Shown here: positions 17,198 to 25,074 of the stretch, piece by piece
Position numbering within the stretch: position 1 is the first letter of the stretch
Layout of the letters: each line of letters starts with the position of its first letter
Source: Komagataeibacter rhaeticus
Lineage (GTDB): Bacteria > Pseudomonadota > Alphaproteobacteria > Acetobacterales > Acetobacteraceae
Reading direction: 5' to 3'
Assembly: GCF_003207855.1 (NCBI RefSeq)
Contig: NZ_NKTZ01000003.1
Coordinates: 1 to 64,000 of the forward strand
DNA: 64,000 nt
The notes under the pieces: generated by a model
Told to the model about the DNA's origin: nothing
Databases searched by the model: none
Seen by the model: the letters and a program-made list of their open reading frames with translations, nothing else
Position numbers and translations under genes: made by a program

Positions 17198-18890
17198 TGC
17201 GCGCCATTTCGTCCAGAACCATGGCTTCGCCCGCCAGTTCCGACACCATCAGCGCCACCTGCATGGCCTGCTGGAACTGGTCATGGGGCAGGTCCATCTT
17301 CCCCAGCGTGGATTTCAGGGAAACAAGCGACGGAGCCTTTTCAATTTCCGCCCGGACGGCGTCTGTCATCTGGTCAAGACCCGCTTCCGCGTCGCGCGCG
17401 AGACGCTGCCTCATCAGATTGATGATATGCGCGCCGTCCGCACGGGTATGCCTGCTCAGCAGCCTGCCCAGCCGGGTATGCAGGGTGATCTGCTGCTGGT
17501 CGTCCGCCTGTGGGCTGGCAATCGTGGGATTGGGGTCACGCGGGGGCATGTCCTGCGCCGGTCTGTCCTGGGCAGGCAGGACGTGCGCAGGCTGGATGGG
17601 CTGCGCCTGGGCTGGCAGGCCAAAGACGGCATCCCCCTCCTGCGGCGCTTCCATGCCCATGCGGTCATAAAATGGCTGCCTCGGGAACGGAAGCCCCTGC
17701 GGCCCGGCAAACTGCACCACCTTCATCAGCGTATCCAGTGGCACTTCATCGGGCCGTCCGATGCGCAGTCGGGGATAGGCTGCCTGCGGGCCAAACGTGA
17801 AGGCGACCATGCGGTCGACAAGCTGCTGGCCAATGGTGGTGGACAGCAGCCCTGCATCCGCGCGCTCGATGTCTTCCTGCACCTCGCGATGGATCGCGCC
17901 TGATGCGTGCGCACCCTGCTTGCTGTCCGTGGTGCCGGTCTGCCCCAGAACCGCCTTGCTGATTTCGCTGTTCAGGAACTCCGCGCGGATCATGTGCAGG
18001 TCATGACTGCCCGACATCTTCGGTTCCACCAGTTCGAAGTCCATGCCCTTGGGCATGAGTGCGGCCAGCGCGCCGCCGAAATCCGTCACGGCCTGGAACA
18101 GGACGTTGCGGTCTTCCTCGGATGCATCCGGCCCGTAACGCCCGATCCTGGCAGGCAGGCCATAATTCTGCACGAATACACCCCAGTCGCGCATGGTGAA
18201 CATCTTCGCCAGGACAGCCCACGCCACGGCACGGGTCAGGCCCGCGCGCAGGGTCAGCCCCGACCAGGAGGGATGGCGGTGAATGACAAAGGCCGCCGGA
18301 TCAAGGTCCGCAAAGCCTTCCTGCCCGATGCCACCGGGCGCTGCGGGAGCTGCCACGCTGTTCGGCTCATCGCGCAGCATGATCTTTTCACCGTCCTGGT
18401 AGGACACCTCAAAGAACCGCTGCGGACGAAAGACCAGGTCTTCGGGGTAGTAGTTGCCCGCTTCGGCATGCCAGATGATTTCATGGACGGACCAGCCCTT
18501 GCCGACCGCGTCCATCATGTCGAACAGCGCCTTTTCCAGCACGCCACGGTCCAGCCAGTCACTGACGAATTCGGCATGCTTTTTATGTGCCGGGTCATTA
18601 CTGGCGGGGGAGACGGTAATGGGAAGCTGGGATACGGTGCGCTTGCGGGTGTTCAGCACCCCAAGGTAGTGCAGGTCACGCCGTTCCAGTTCTTCCGCGC
18701 ACTCCATCCACGCGAGGCTGTCGCCCATATCGGCGGCGTTCAGCAGCGCCCCCAGCGTGGCAGGCGTAAGTCCCCCGATTGGCGTGGTGGTGATGGCGGG
18801 ACGCTGCCCCAGCAGCGTTGGTCCCGCAACTGCCCGCGTCAGGGCCTGCGCCTTTACCGGGCGGCCATACTGGTCAAGTAGCTGCGCCAT
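17190..18890 (-). CDS. Portal protein, Mu gp29-like (DUF935)
   Basis: 566 aa, forms the DNA entry ring. DUF935 features: 'LLNAADMGDSLAWMECAEEL', 'LNTRKRTVSQLPITVSPAS', 'GKGWSVHEIIWHAEAGNYYP', 'LVEPKMSGSHDLHMIRAEF', 'NSEISKAVLGQTGTTDSKQG' and 'RMVAFTFGPQAAYPRLRIG'. I prefer the ATG at 18890 (MAQLLDQYGRPVKAQAL), with GGGGA nine bases upstream. An in-frame start at 18905 is possible. Confidence 0.92.
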   Translation of the reverse strand: MAQLLDQYGRPVKAQALTRAVAGPTLLGQRPAITTTPIGGLTPATLGALLNAADMGDSLAWMECAEELERRDLHYLGVLNTRKRTVSQLPITVSPASNDPAHKKHAEFVSDWLDRGVLEKALFDMMDAVGKGWSVHEIIWHAEAGNYYPEDLVFRPQRFFEVSYQDGEKIMLRDEPNSVAAPAAPGGIGQEGFADLDPAAFVIHRHPSWSGLTLRAGLTRAVAWAVLAKMFTMRDWGVFVQNYGLPARIGRYGPDASEEDRNVLFQAVTDFGGALAALMPKGMDFELVEPKMSGSHDLHMIRAEFLNSEISKAVLGQTGTTDSKQGAHASGAIHREVQEDIERADAGLLSTTIGQQLVDRMVAFTFGPQAAYPRLRIGRPDEVPLDTLMKVVQFAGPQGLPFPRQPFYDRMGMEAPQEGDAVFGLPAQAQPIQPAHVLPAQDRPAQDMPPRDPNPTIASPQADDQQQITLHTRLGRLLSRHTRADGAHIINLMRQRLARDAEAGLDQMTDAVRAEIEKAPSLVSLKSTLGKMDLPHDQFQQAMQVALMVSELAGEAMVLDEMARNG

Positions 18891-19131
18891 GCTGGCAGTC
18901 CCCATAGATCACGGCAGCACGGCAGGCGGCGATCACGTCGCCCACCGTCTCCCAGTCGTTTTCGCCCTGCACGAAGCCACCCGTGGCGCGTTCCGCCGCA
19001 ACCACGATTTCCATGCGGTCCAGCATGTCCAGCCCAAGACCGTCCAGCCTTGTATCGGGCCGGATGCACCGGCGCGGAACCATGGCGACAGCCGCCACGA
19101 TGCGGCGCGCTTTTCGTGATGTCCGGCTCAT
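18874..19131 (-). CDS. Small protein resembling an acyl carrier protein without the attachment serine
   Basis: 85 aa with a basic N-terminus (MSRTSRKARRIVAAVAMVP). Residues about 30-70 ('LDGLGLDMLDRMEIVVAAER', then 'WETVGDVIAACRAA') follow the acyl carrier protein pattern LG-x-DSLD-x-[VI]E-[IL]V...T[VI]-x-D[VL]. Met stands where the phosphopantetheine Ser should be, so acyl carrying by this site is not expected. The gene overlaps both neighbours by 4-17 bases. The ACP-fold assignment is inference, and the function in the phage is unknown. Confidence 0.6.
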   Translation of the reverse strand: MSRTSRKARRIVAAVAMVPRRCIRPDTRLDGLGLDMLDRMEIVVAAERATGGFVQGENDWETVGDVIAACRAAVIYGDCQHGAAT

Positions 19132-19481
19132 TGTCCGGTCTTCAGGCTACCCGAATGAGACAGGCAGGCCCGGTCCTCGTCGCGCATGCGCAGCCAGTCA
19201 CGGGCCACATCATGCGTGAGCGGCATGTCGGCATGCGCCTTCAGTTCTGCTTCAAGAGCCTTCTCATCCGTCGCTGAGTAGGCTTTCAGAGGAATGCAGA
19301 CCGAACGCATCGCAGGATGCGCACAACCCGCCAGGGCCAGAGCAACCATGGCAGAAACCGCAAGGGCCAGTATCGCTCCGCCAAGGCGCTGGCCACGGGG
19401 CGGGCGAGGGCCTTGAGGGCATGCCAGGGCATTGGGCAACAGGTCCGACAGTCTGGGATAATGACGCTCGTGATCGGTCAT
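19128..19481 (-). CDS. Small phage lipoprotein, possible outer-membrane spanin (Rz1-like)
   Basis: 117 aa. After a Pro/Arg-rich N-terminus comes a hydrophobic segment ending in a lipobox (VALALAGC, cysteine near residue 53), then a short periplasmic part with two further Cys ('MRSVCIPLKAYSATDEKALE' and 'DWLRMRDEDRACL'). Small lipoproteins with such an 'LRDxxxAC' ending are often outer spanins. The start at 19481 overlaps the upstream stop as ATGA. A shorter start nearer the hydrophobic segment is possible. Confidence 0.6.
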   Translation of the reverse strand: MTDHERHYPRLSDLLPNALACPQGPRPPRGQRLGGAILALAVSAMVALALAGCAHPAMRSVCIPLKAYSATDEKALEAELKAHADMPLTHDVARDWLRMRDEDRACLSHSGSLKTGQ

Positions 19482-19708
19482 GCCGTCCCCGCATCCAGCC
19501 GGGCATCGAGCGCGCTGTCCGTGGTGGGGGCATCCACCCCGGCCTGCGCCATGGCGACCTCGACCGTGGTGGTATCCTGCGCGACCGCCGTGGCCGTCGC
19601 CTCATCCTTCGCCTTCTGCGCCTTTTTGGCGTCACTGCGGATCAGCAGGAAGCCGATGAAGGCAATGATGACAATCACGCCTGCCGCAATCCATGGGGCA
19701 TAGGTCAT
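19478..19708 (-). CDS. Small inner-membrane protein, possible inner spanin partner
   Basis: 76 aa with one N-terminal transmembrane helix (PWIAAGVIVIIAFIGFLLI), a short Lys/Ala-rich helix (SDAKKAQKAKDEATATAV) and an acidic tail. Its coupling to a small lipoprotein gene suggests an inner/outer spanin pair, although it is short for an inner spanin. It lies between terminase and portal genes rather than next to the lysozyme. The function is inferred from topology and neighbourhood only. Confidence 0.55.
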   Translation of the reverse strand: MTYAPWIAAGVIVIIAFIGFLLIRSDAKKAQKAKDEATATAVAQDTTTVEVAMAQAGVDAPTTDSALDARLDAGTA

Positions 19709-21279
19709 AGCTGGACACTTCCTCTCAATCCTAAATTCGCCATGCGGATGCCCATGCGTTCAGCCGCGATCTCATCCTCAACCGGCCAGCGATCCGGGCT
19801 GGACGCGCCCGCGCCGGAAGACAGGGGCGAACGCACGGGCTGGTAGCCGTATGCCTCGGGGTCCGCACGGCTGGCGGCGTAGGCCAGCGCACCGGCCACA
19901 GCAGCGTCGCCATGGCGCTTGCTGCCATCCTTGCTGGTCGCGCGCTGGTCGGGCACGCGGATCACGCCGCGCACCATCTTCAGGGCGCGGATGTCATCAT
20001 GGATTTCCCGGTCGGCCGGAACCGTGATCCGGGCATCCTCGAACGCCGCCCTGAAGGCGGGCATGTTGTCGCGATACCAGCCCTCGGACATCTTCACGGC
20101 CTCGACCCGGCTGCCGTATCGCTGCACGGTCACTTCACCCAGCCACTGTCCGTTTCCGGTCGCATCCATCTTGCCCGCGCGCAGGCGCGGCAGGCGGTCG
20201 ATGATGAACCACAGGACCTGTTTCTGCTGTTCGAACGGCACGTTGCGCAGTTCCACGATGAAGGGCGTGCGCCGCAGCAGGGAGCGTTCCACCGCCATGG
20301 GCCAGATCACCGTCAGGTCACCGGAGCGGGCAAAATCCTCGCCAAAGACATGCGGCGTCTTCGGGTCCAGCGCATCCAGCAGGGGCAGCAGATCGGTTTC
20401 ACAGAACCGCAGGGTCTCACTGGCGCGCACCGCTTCGGGGGCGAGGGCAAATTCCGCCTTGCATGACCAGCGGACCACGGGAATGTTGTCCACGGTCCGC
20501 GCCTCGATCAGTGCCAGCGGGATCGCGCTGCCCGTGCTGGGGGACGGAATGCAGAACAGTTCTTCTTCGGCGTCATCACCGTAATACTGGACAATCTCCT
20601 GCCGCCACGCCGCCTCTTTCTCCGCGCTCCATTCCTCCCCGGATTTCTGGCATATCTTGCGATACAGGCCATCGCGCAGGGCGTCATCGAACGTAATGCG
20701 CAGCAGGCGGTAAGGATTGCGGCCAGCACGGATGTCCTGGACCAGCGTGTTGAACGGGTTGGTATCGCCGTCATGCGTACTGATGATCAGCACCTTGCCG
20801 CCCCACATCAGCAGTGCCAGCGCGGCCTTCAGCAGTTCGTCCAGATCATCATGAAAGGCTGCTTCATCAATGATGACCAGCCCCTGCATGCCGCGCAGGG
20901 CGCGCGGCACGGATGGCAGGGCCAGTATCTTGCTGCCCGATCCCATGTCCATGCGGAAAACCTTGATGTCCTTTTCAGGGTTTCCCGGATCGCGGAAGAA
21001 CGATTCATTGACCGAACCCACGACCACCTGAAGCATCGTCGCGTGTTCCGCGCAGTAATCAATGAACTCGCGGGCCATTTCCAGATTATAGCCCATGTAG
21101 AACACATCCATGCCGCCAGCGGCAGGGTCCATGCCCGCCACAAGGTCGGCAATGAACGACGCCGCCCATGACAGGCCGGTGCGGCGGGACTTCTCCACCA
21201 CCACAACACGGTTGTTCATGACCGCTTCCATGGTGGCGGACTGGTATTGCAGAAAGATCGGGCTGGTGGCGGCGGTCAT
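19705..21279 (-). CDS. Terminase large subunit, Mu gp28-like
   Basis: 524 aa, DNA packaging motor with ATPase and nuclease domains. The Walker A-like segment is 'VVVEKSRRTGLSWAASFIAD' near residue 30, and the Walker B is 'GLVIIDEAAFHDDLDELLKA'. The coupling segment is 'LIISTHDGDTNPFNTLVQDI'. The nuclease part opens with 'GEDFARSGDLTVIWPMAVER', carrying acidic residues, and a later Asp-rich 'GSKRHGDAAVAGALAYAASR'. The length is normal for Mu-type terminases. Confidence 0.93.
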   Translation of the reverse strand: MTAATSPIFLQYQSATMEAVMNNRVVVVEKSRRTGLSWAASFIADLVAGMDPAAGGMDVFYMGYNLEMAREFIDYCAEHATMLQVVVGSVNESFFRDPGNPEKDIKVFRMDMGSGSKILALPSVPRALRGMQGLVIIDEAAFHDDLDELLKAALALLMWGGKVLIISTHDGDTNPFNTLVQDIRAGRNPYRLLRITFDDALRDGLYRKICQKSGEEWSAEKEAAWRQEIVQYYGDDAEEELFCIPSPSTGSAIPLALIEARTVDNIPVVRWSCKAEFALAPEAVRASETLRFCETDLLPLLDALDPKTPHVFGEDFARSGDLTVIWPMAVERSLLRRTPFIVELRNVPFEQQKQVLWFIIDRLPRLRAGKMDATGNGQWLGEVTVQRYGSRVEAVKMSEGWYRDNMPAFRAAFEDARITVPADREIHDDIRALKMVRGVIRVPDQRATSKDGSKRHGDAAVAGALAYAASRADPEAYGYQPVRSPLSSGAGASSPDRWPVEDEIAAERMGIRMANLGLRGSVQL

Positions 21280-21839
21280 TTCTTTACTCCGAATGCACCG
21301 TCCAGCATCGCGGCCACGCTTTCGGCGGACAGGCCCTGGCGTTTGGCGTTGGCAGTGACGGTCTGTTCCACCTGCCTGCGCAGGCGCGCTTCAACCTGTT
21401 CGGCCAGCTTCTGTCTGTAATCGGCATCGGTCTTGGCACTGCGCGACAGGTGATCAAGCGCCTTGGAAAGCTGCTCGATGGCTTTCGGATCGGACTTCAG
21501 CTTTTCAATGGCAGCGTCACTGCCATCTTCCAGCGCCGTGAACAGGTCAAAAATGACCGTATGCATCAGTTCCAGATTGAGCTGGGCAGTGCGCGACGGT
21601 GGCGCGTCACCCTGTTCGCGCACCAATACCTCGGAAAGCATGCGCGAGCGCCGGAGCCGTTCCCCCAGTTCCCGATGTCCCTTCGCATATCGTCCCACTG
21701 TCGAACGGCTGATATGCGTGACATCCAGTTCACGCAGCTTGGCCACGATCTGGTCAAAGGTGCAGTGATTGTCCAGCAGCCTGTTAATGACCTCGCGGAT
21801 TTCAGGCGGCAGCCGCTCTATGGATGAAGGACGCGCCAT
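21276..21839 (-). CDS. Terminase small subunit-like protein, Mu gp27-like (DUF3486)
   Basis: 187 aa. The N-terminal helix-turn-helix region 'SIERLPPEIREVINRLLDNH', 'FDQIVAKLRELDVTHISRST' and 'VGRYAKGHRELGERLRRSR' is characteristic of DUF3486, thought to bind DNA as the small terminase subunit. The C-terminal half is helical. The stop overlaps the large subunit start by four bases. Confidence 0.9.
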   Translation of the reverse strand: MARPSSIERLPPEIREVINRLLDNHCTFDQIVAKLRELDVTHISRSTVGRYAKGHRELGERLRRSRMLSEVLVREQGDAPPSRTAQLNLELMHTVIFDLFTALEDGSDAAIEKLKSDPKAIEQLSKALDHLSRSAKTDADYRQKLAEQVEARLRRQVEQTVTANAKRQGLSAESVAAMLDGAFGVKK

Positions 21840-21842
21840 GGA

Positions 21843-22148
21843 TCAGAACATCAGGTTCCGGGCCACGCCGTGCAGGCGCTGCACGCCGGATGCCACGCGC
21901 GCACCGATATCGGTCATGTTCACGACCCACAGGTCGCCATGCATGCGGGGCAGTTTCTCGATGGAAACGCAGCCCTGATGCTGAAGGAATGTCAGGTCGG
22001 CGCGCAGGGTGTCGATATCGGTAAACCGGCCACTGGCGGCAATCATGCGCACCAGAACTTCTTCGTTCAGGCGGCGGTCCTGCATTTCCTCCAGGGATTT
22101 CAGGATGCGCAGGCGGCGGTCTTCGATCAGGGCACTTTCGGCACTCAT
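21843..22148 (-). CDS. Mu gp26-like small winged-helix protein
   Basis: 101 aa. The pattern 'RRLRILKSLEEMQDRRLNEE', 'FTDIDTLRADLTFLQHQGCV' and 'WVVNMTDIGARVASG' suggests a winged helix, as in the Mu gp26 family found between gp25 and gp27. The exact role in packaging is unknown. Confidence 0.75.
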   Translation of the reverse strand: MSAESALIEDRRLRILKSLEEMQDRRLNEEVLVRMIAASGRFTDIDTLRADLTFLQHQGCVSIEKLPRMHGDLWVVNMTDIGARVASGVQRLHGVARNLMF

Positions 22149-22432
22149 GATTGTTTCCCGTTGGCGGACTCAAAGGTTCCGCGAATGATGGTGTAAAGAA
22201 GCTCGGTATTGTATTTTCCGTCCTTGCTGATGTCGGTCAGCCGGGCGGAAATCGTGCTCATGGTCGCCTTGAGCGTGCCGACATCCTGCGTCAGCGCCTC
22301 GTGGCGGATAACCAGATTGCGGTGCCGCGATACGACCACGACGAAGCCAAGGGCGATGATGGCCCCGGCCAGCACCAGGACAATCAGCAGCGTGGGCGTC
22401 ACGCCTGGCGCGGCCGGGGTCATCATCTGCAT
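22145..22432 (-). CDS. Mu gp25-like membrane protein (DUF2730)
   Basis: 95 aa. One transmembrane helix (LLIVLVLAGAIIALGFVVVV), then a positively charged turn and a coiled-coil segment (LTQDVGTLKATMSTISARL). This topology is that of DUF2730. It could take part in lysis or membrane attachment, but no function is established. Confidence 0.72.
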   Translation of the reverse strand: MQMMTPAAPGVTPTLLIVLVLAGAIIALGFVVVVSRHRNLVIRHEALTQDVGTLKATMSTISARLTDISKDGKYNTELLYTIIRGTFESANGKQS

Positions 22433-22435
22433 GGA

Positions 22436-22816
22436 TCAGGCCGTCGCGGCAGGGGTTGCTGCCGTGGTGGTGGCCTGCGCCGTCGTATCCTGCGGCACCA
22501 GAATGCCGGACAGGTCAGCTACGGCCGCCTTCACATGCGTGGTCACGACGTCGAGGTCGGGCACCGTAACGCCAAGACCGCGCAGCAGCGTGACAGTGCC
22601 GGAAATGGCTTCCTGCGCCACCTCGTTACTGTCTTCCCACTTGGTGAAAGCTGCCTGAAGCTTGTCGATACCGCCATCCACCTTGGTCACGGCAGCCTTT
22701 ACGGCGGTCTGTGCGGCGGTGTTGTAGGCGGAAATCTTGTTACCGGCAGCAGCACTGCCGATATTGCCGAGGACCGCAAAGATATCCGGCAGGATCGCAC
22801 TCCATTTGATGGACAT
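22436..22816 (-). CDS. Phage protein of unknown function downstream of lysozyme
   Basis: 126 aa, starts MSIKWSAILPDIFAVLGNIG, followed by helical Ala/Thr/Val-rich sequence and a low-complexity Thr/Ala tail (TTAQATTTAATPAATA). There is one weakly hydrophobic stretch near the start (ILPDIFAVLGNIGSAAAG) but no clear transmembrane hairpin. Its place right after the endolysin would suit a holin or lysis accessory protein. That is only positional. Confidence 0.6.
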   Translation of the reverse strand: MSIKWSAILPDIFAVLGNIGSAAAGNKISAYNTAAQTAVKAAVTKVDGGIDKLQAAFTKWEDSNEVAQEAISGTVTLLRGLGVTVPDLDVVTTHVKAAVADLSGILVPQDTTAQATTTAATPAATA

Positions 22817-22890
22817 GGATTTTCCCGAAATTGGCGCTGCGTCCTCGCCGGAATAAAAACGGCCATGCGCGCCCGCATGACCGTATGAGG

Positions 22891-23493
22891 TCAGGCGACG
22901 GCGGGTTTTGCGGCTTTCTGCGCCAGCGTGTTCGCCAGCCCTTCACGACTTATGGTGCGGTCAATCCAGCCTTCACCACAGGACGGAAACAGGCGGCAGT
23001 TCCGGTAATAGGCAGCCTGCATGTCCGCCAGCAACCCGATCAGGCGCGATCCCGTCGGGGCCGCCACAGCGTCCAGCACGGCGGAAATCGTGGCAGGCCC
23101 GATATCGCCATCAAGGGCAGCGCCCTTCATGCCGACAGCAGCCTGCAACTGGCGCGCCGCAATGCGGATGCCTGCGTTGAACCCGAAATCGAACACCATG
23201 GCGTCAATACCTGCGGGCAGCAGGTCACAGTTCAGCGGACGCCAGTAAAAGGCGCGGGCAATGGCACGGAATGTCGGCACGTCAATGGACTGCATGGTTT
23301 TTGCCGTAACGGCAGCGGGACTTCCGCCCGTCCAGCGCACCATGGTGGGCGCTGAAATGCCGCGCATGGTGCCGACAAGAAACCCATGCCCCTGCGCGCC
23401 GCCGGTCCAGTTACCGCCGTCGCTCCTGCAACATTGGTACAGACCCTCTTCGCCAAGGGTAAAATCTGTGATTGTGAGGAAGTTGGTCTGCAT
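22891..23493 (-). CDS. Endolysin, glycoside hydrolase 108-type N-acetylmuramidase
   Basis: 200 aa. Near the N-terminus 'FTLGEEGLYQCCRSDGGNWT', followed by 'GTMRGISAPTMVRW', matches the GH108 catalytic region (E-G-[GL]...D-x-GG-x-T...G-I-[ST]), with the Glu at about residue 16 as catalytic acid. The C-terminal half is the peptidoglycan-binding part ('FDFGFNAGIRIAARQLQAAV', 'LDGDIGPATISAVLDA'). No signal sequence is visible. The ATG at 23493 lacks a ribosome-binding site and begins six bases after TAACCT. Confidence 0.88.
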   Translation of the reverse strand: MQTNFLTITDFTLGEEGLYQCCRSDGGNWTGGAQGHGFLVGTMRGISAPTMVRWTGGSPAAVTAKTMQSIDVPTFRAIARAFYWRPLNCDLLPAGIDAMVFDFGFNAGIRIAARQLQAAVGMKGAALDGDIGPATISAVLDAVAAPTGSRLIGLLADMQAAYYRNCRLFPSCGEGWIDRTISREGLANTLAQKAAKPAVA

Positions 23494-23547
23494 GTCGGCA
23501 GGTTACGCGCGACATGCGTGGGCTTTCAGGGGGGTGTTGTTCCCCTG
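23494..23547 (-). promoter_or_regulatory. Putative activator-dependent late promoter upstream of the lysozyme gene
   Basis: The dyad CAGGGG...CCCCTG (23527-23547) is followed on the minus strand by 21 bases and TAACCT (23505-23500), six bases before the lysozyme ATG. This is the same geometry as the copies before gp46 and the protease. Mu has its C-dependent Plys here. It lies nine bases after the stop of the Mor/C-like gene. Confidence 0.65.
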
Positions 23548-23556
23548 TCAGGCTGG

Positions 23557-23940
23557 TCAGAACAGGTTCAACTGACCCGGATCGGTGCGCCAGCTTTCCC
23601 GGCGCGTGCGCGGAAGCCAGGGGCCGTTTTCCAGAACCTTCTTGACCCAGCGTCTGGTGGCCCCGGCGCGCACGGCGATCTGGTCAATGGTCAGGTTCAT
23701 CTGGCGATACATCTGGATGCGCCAGTGGCGACAGATGGGCACTTCTATCTGTTCGCCGCCATAATGGTTTGACAGGCTGCGGGCAATGTCCTCGCCGTAA
23801 GTATTACACAGATCGGAACCCGCCCATTTACGCGGCACCCATATCCGGCTGCCGCCCGCGCTTTCGATAAAGCAGAGTGCCGCATCTTCACCGACATCGG
23901 CAACAAGCCAGTCAATCTGTGCAGGCGGCTGAATGTTCAT
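23557..23940 (-). CDS. Mor/C-type transcription activator
   Basis: 127 aa. The dimerisation part ('AALCFIESAGGSRIWVPRKW', 'TYGEDIARSLSNHYGGEQIE') and the C-terminal helix-turn-helix ('RQMNLTIDQIAVRAGATRRW', 'VKKVLENG') follow the Mor family, which in Mu activates the middle (Mor) and late (C) promoters. There is only one such gene in the window, placed where Mu has C, next to the lysis gene. Dyads before three late units are its likely binding sites. Binding is inferred, not shown. Confidence 0.85.
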   Translation of the reverse strand: MNIQPPAQIDWLVADVGEDAALCFIESAGGSRIWVPRKWAGSDLCNTYGEDIARSLSNHYGGEQIEVPICRHWRIQMYRQMNLTIDQIAVRAGATRRWVKKVLENGPWLPRTRRESWRTDPGQLNLF

Positions 23941-24137
23941 GTCACTTCTTTACCATCATATCTTGCCAGCAAGGCGACAATATCCAGCATGATCGCGCGT
24001 TCACCTGCCGCCACCATCTGGTCCTGAATGCGCGCCGCATCCTCGCCGCTGGTGGCATGCCGTCCGGCAATTACGGACTGGCGGACAAGGGAGCGGATTT
24101 TGCCACGCAGGGCGTTCAGATCATCATCAGTAATCAT
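23937..24137 (-). CDS. Small phage protein upstream of the Mor/C-like gene
   Basis: 66 aa, starts MITDDDLNALRGKIRSLVRQ and is wholly helical and charged. It overlaps the activator start by four bases and is the first gene after the early terminator, so the pair form the likely middle operon. I do not recognise the family. Confidence 0.6.
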   Translation of the reverse strand: MITDDDLNALRGKIRSLVRQSVIAGRHATSGEDAARIQDQMVAAGERAIMLDIVALLARYDGKEVT

Positions 24138-24154
24138 TAAGCGAAATCGTCCCT

Positions 24155-24186
24155 TTTATAAACAGGCATCCAGTATTGTCTGTAAA
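24155..24186 (-). promoter_or_regulatory. Candidate middle promoter
   Basis: On the minus strand TTTACA (24186-24181) and TATAAA (24160-24155) lie between the early terminator and the first gene of the activator operon. The 20-base spacer is long, and no late-type dyad is present. A promoter is needed here on logical grounds, but its exact elements are uncertain. Confidence 0.35.
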
Positions 24187-24188
24187 CG

Positions 24189-24216
24189 AAAAAACCGCCC
24201 CGGATAGGGGCGGTTT
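24189..24216 (-). terminator. Intrinsic terminator of the early operon
   Basis: Ten-base perfect inverted repeat AAACCGCCCC/GGGGCGGTTT with a five-base loop, followed on the minus strand by further Ts. It follows the small membrane gene at 24241 and precedes the activator operon, where Mu also ends early transcription. Confidence 0.88.
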
Positions 24217-24240
24217 CTGTAATCGCTGCATGTGAGGTTA

Positions 24241-24399
24241 TTAATAGGACCGCAAGCCGAATATGAGAACTATCGCAATGATGCTGACCAACGCCGCGCA
24301 TAGCATCATCGTGAAATTGCGACTGTTGGCCGCGCATACTGTGAAAGCAACCGCAATGACCATTATCGCTGCGGCCAGCCATGGATAGATATTCGTCAT
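24241..24399 (-). CDS. Very small two-helix membrane protein
   Basis: 52 aa: MTNIYPWLAAAIMVIAVAFT begins the first hydrophobic helix, a short polar turn (CAANSRNFT) follows, and a second helix (ALVSIIAIVLIFGL) ends the protein at tandem TAA codons. The ATG overlaps the GemA stop as ATGA. It is the last gene before the early terminator. A small two-helix protein could be a holin-like or exclusion factor, but nothing in the sequence decides this. Confidence 0.7.
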   Translation of the reverse strand: MTNIYPWLAAAIMVIAVAFTVCAANSRNFTMMLCAALVSIIAIVLIFGLRSY

Positions 24400-24839
24400 T
24401 TCAAGCCCCTCTCAAGCCGCGTTTTCCACCGTTTCAGACCCTCAATTACCTTCCGTCCCTGCACGCCATCAAGGAATTCGGGCGCGGTGATGCCACCGGG
24501 ATGGTCCGGCGTCATGGTCTGCCGCTGGACGTAGGCACGCAGGGCTGCACGCGAGCCCCCGCTGGCCAGCATCGGGGCCATGTCCCGCCACACGGCGTAG
24601 ATCATGCGCACATGCGGCTTGTCGCTGCTGGACAGGCTGCCTTTCTTCGGCTTCCAGCCCAGCGTGCGGAAATGGGCCAGCACCTTTTCCAGCGCAGGCG
24701 TCGTGGCCTCTTTCGCGCTGGAATGGCCGGTCATGCGGTGCAGGATGTCGCGGTAGGCTTCATCCGGCAGCGCCAGTTCCTTGCGGGCGATGTGCAGCTT
24801 GGCATAGATCGCGCCGCGCTTCGGGTCAGTTCCGGGCAT
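24396..24839 (-). CDS. gemA: GemA-like regulatory protein (Mu gp16, DUF1018)
   Basis: 147 aa. 'KLHIARKELALPDEAYRDIL', 'RMTGHSSAKEATTPALEKVL' and 'MIYAVWRDMAPMLASGGSRA' are typical of the gp16/GemA family, which in Mu affects host gene expression and DNA supercoiling. Length is normal, and it closes the early region as in Mu. Confidence 0.9.
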   Translation of the reverse strand: MPGTDPKRGAIYAKLHIARKELALPDEAYRDILHRMTGHSSAKEATTPALEKVLAHFRTLGWKPKKGSLSSSDKPHVRMIYAVWRDMAPMLASGGSRAALRAYVQRQTMTPDHPGGITAPEFLDGVQGRKVIEGLKRWKTRLERGLK

Positions 24840-25067
24840 TTACTTGCTCCCCGTGTGGGACAGAGCCTCGCGCCGCGCCAGTTCGCGGGCGGTCTGGGCA
24901 TGGATAAGGCGCATCTGGCAGGCGTACAGGTCACGCTTCTCCCGCATGCAGGTGATGTAGATGGGATCGTCAAACATGGGGTCGCGCATCGTGCAGAAAT
25001 GCAGCACGCCCCAGGTCAGGAACAGCAGGGCTGCAAACATCCCGATTATGGGCATGGCCGGGTTCAT
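24840..25067 (-). CDS. Small membrane protein of the early region
   Basis: 75 aa. One N-terminal transmembrane helix (MPIIGMFAALLFLTWGVLHF) is followed by a charged cytoplasmic or periplasmic tail containing three Cys. It abuts GemA with no gap. Family unknown. Confidence 0.6.
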   Translation of the reverse strand: MNPAMPIIGMFAALLFLTWGVLHFCTMRDPMFDDPIYITCMREKRDLYACQMRLIHAQTARELARREALSHTGSK

Positions 25068-25074
25068 CCTGCCC

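Noticed and set aside
24137-24382. 81-residue minus-strand frame overlapping the early terminator
   Set aside because: It reads through the strong terminator hairpin and out of frame with the small membrane protein at 24241-24399, which has a coupled ATG and a convincing membrane sequence.
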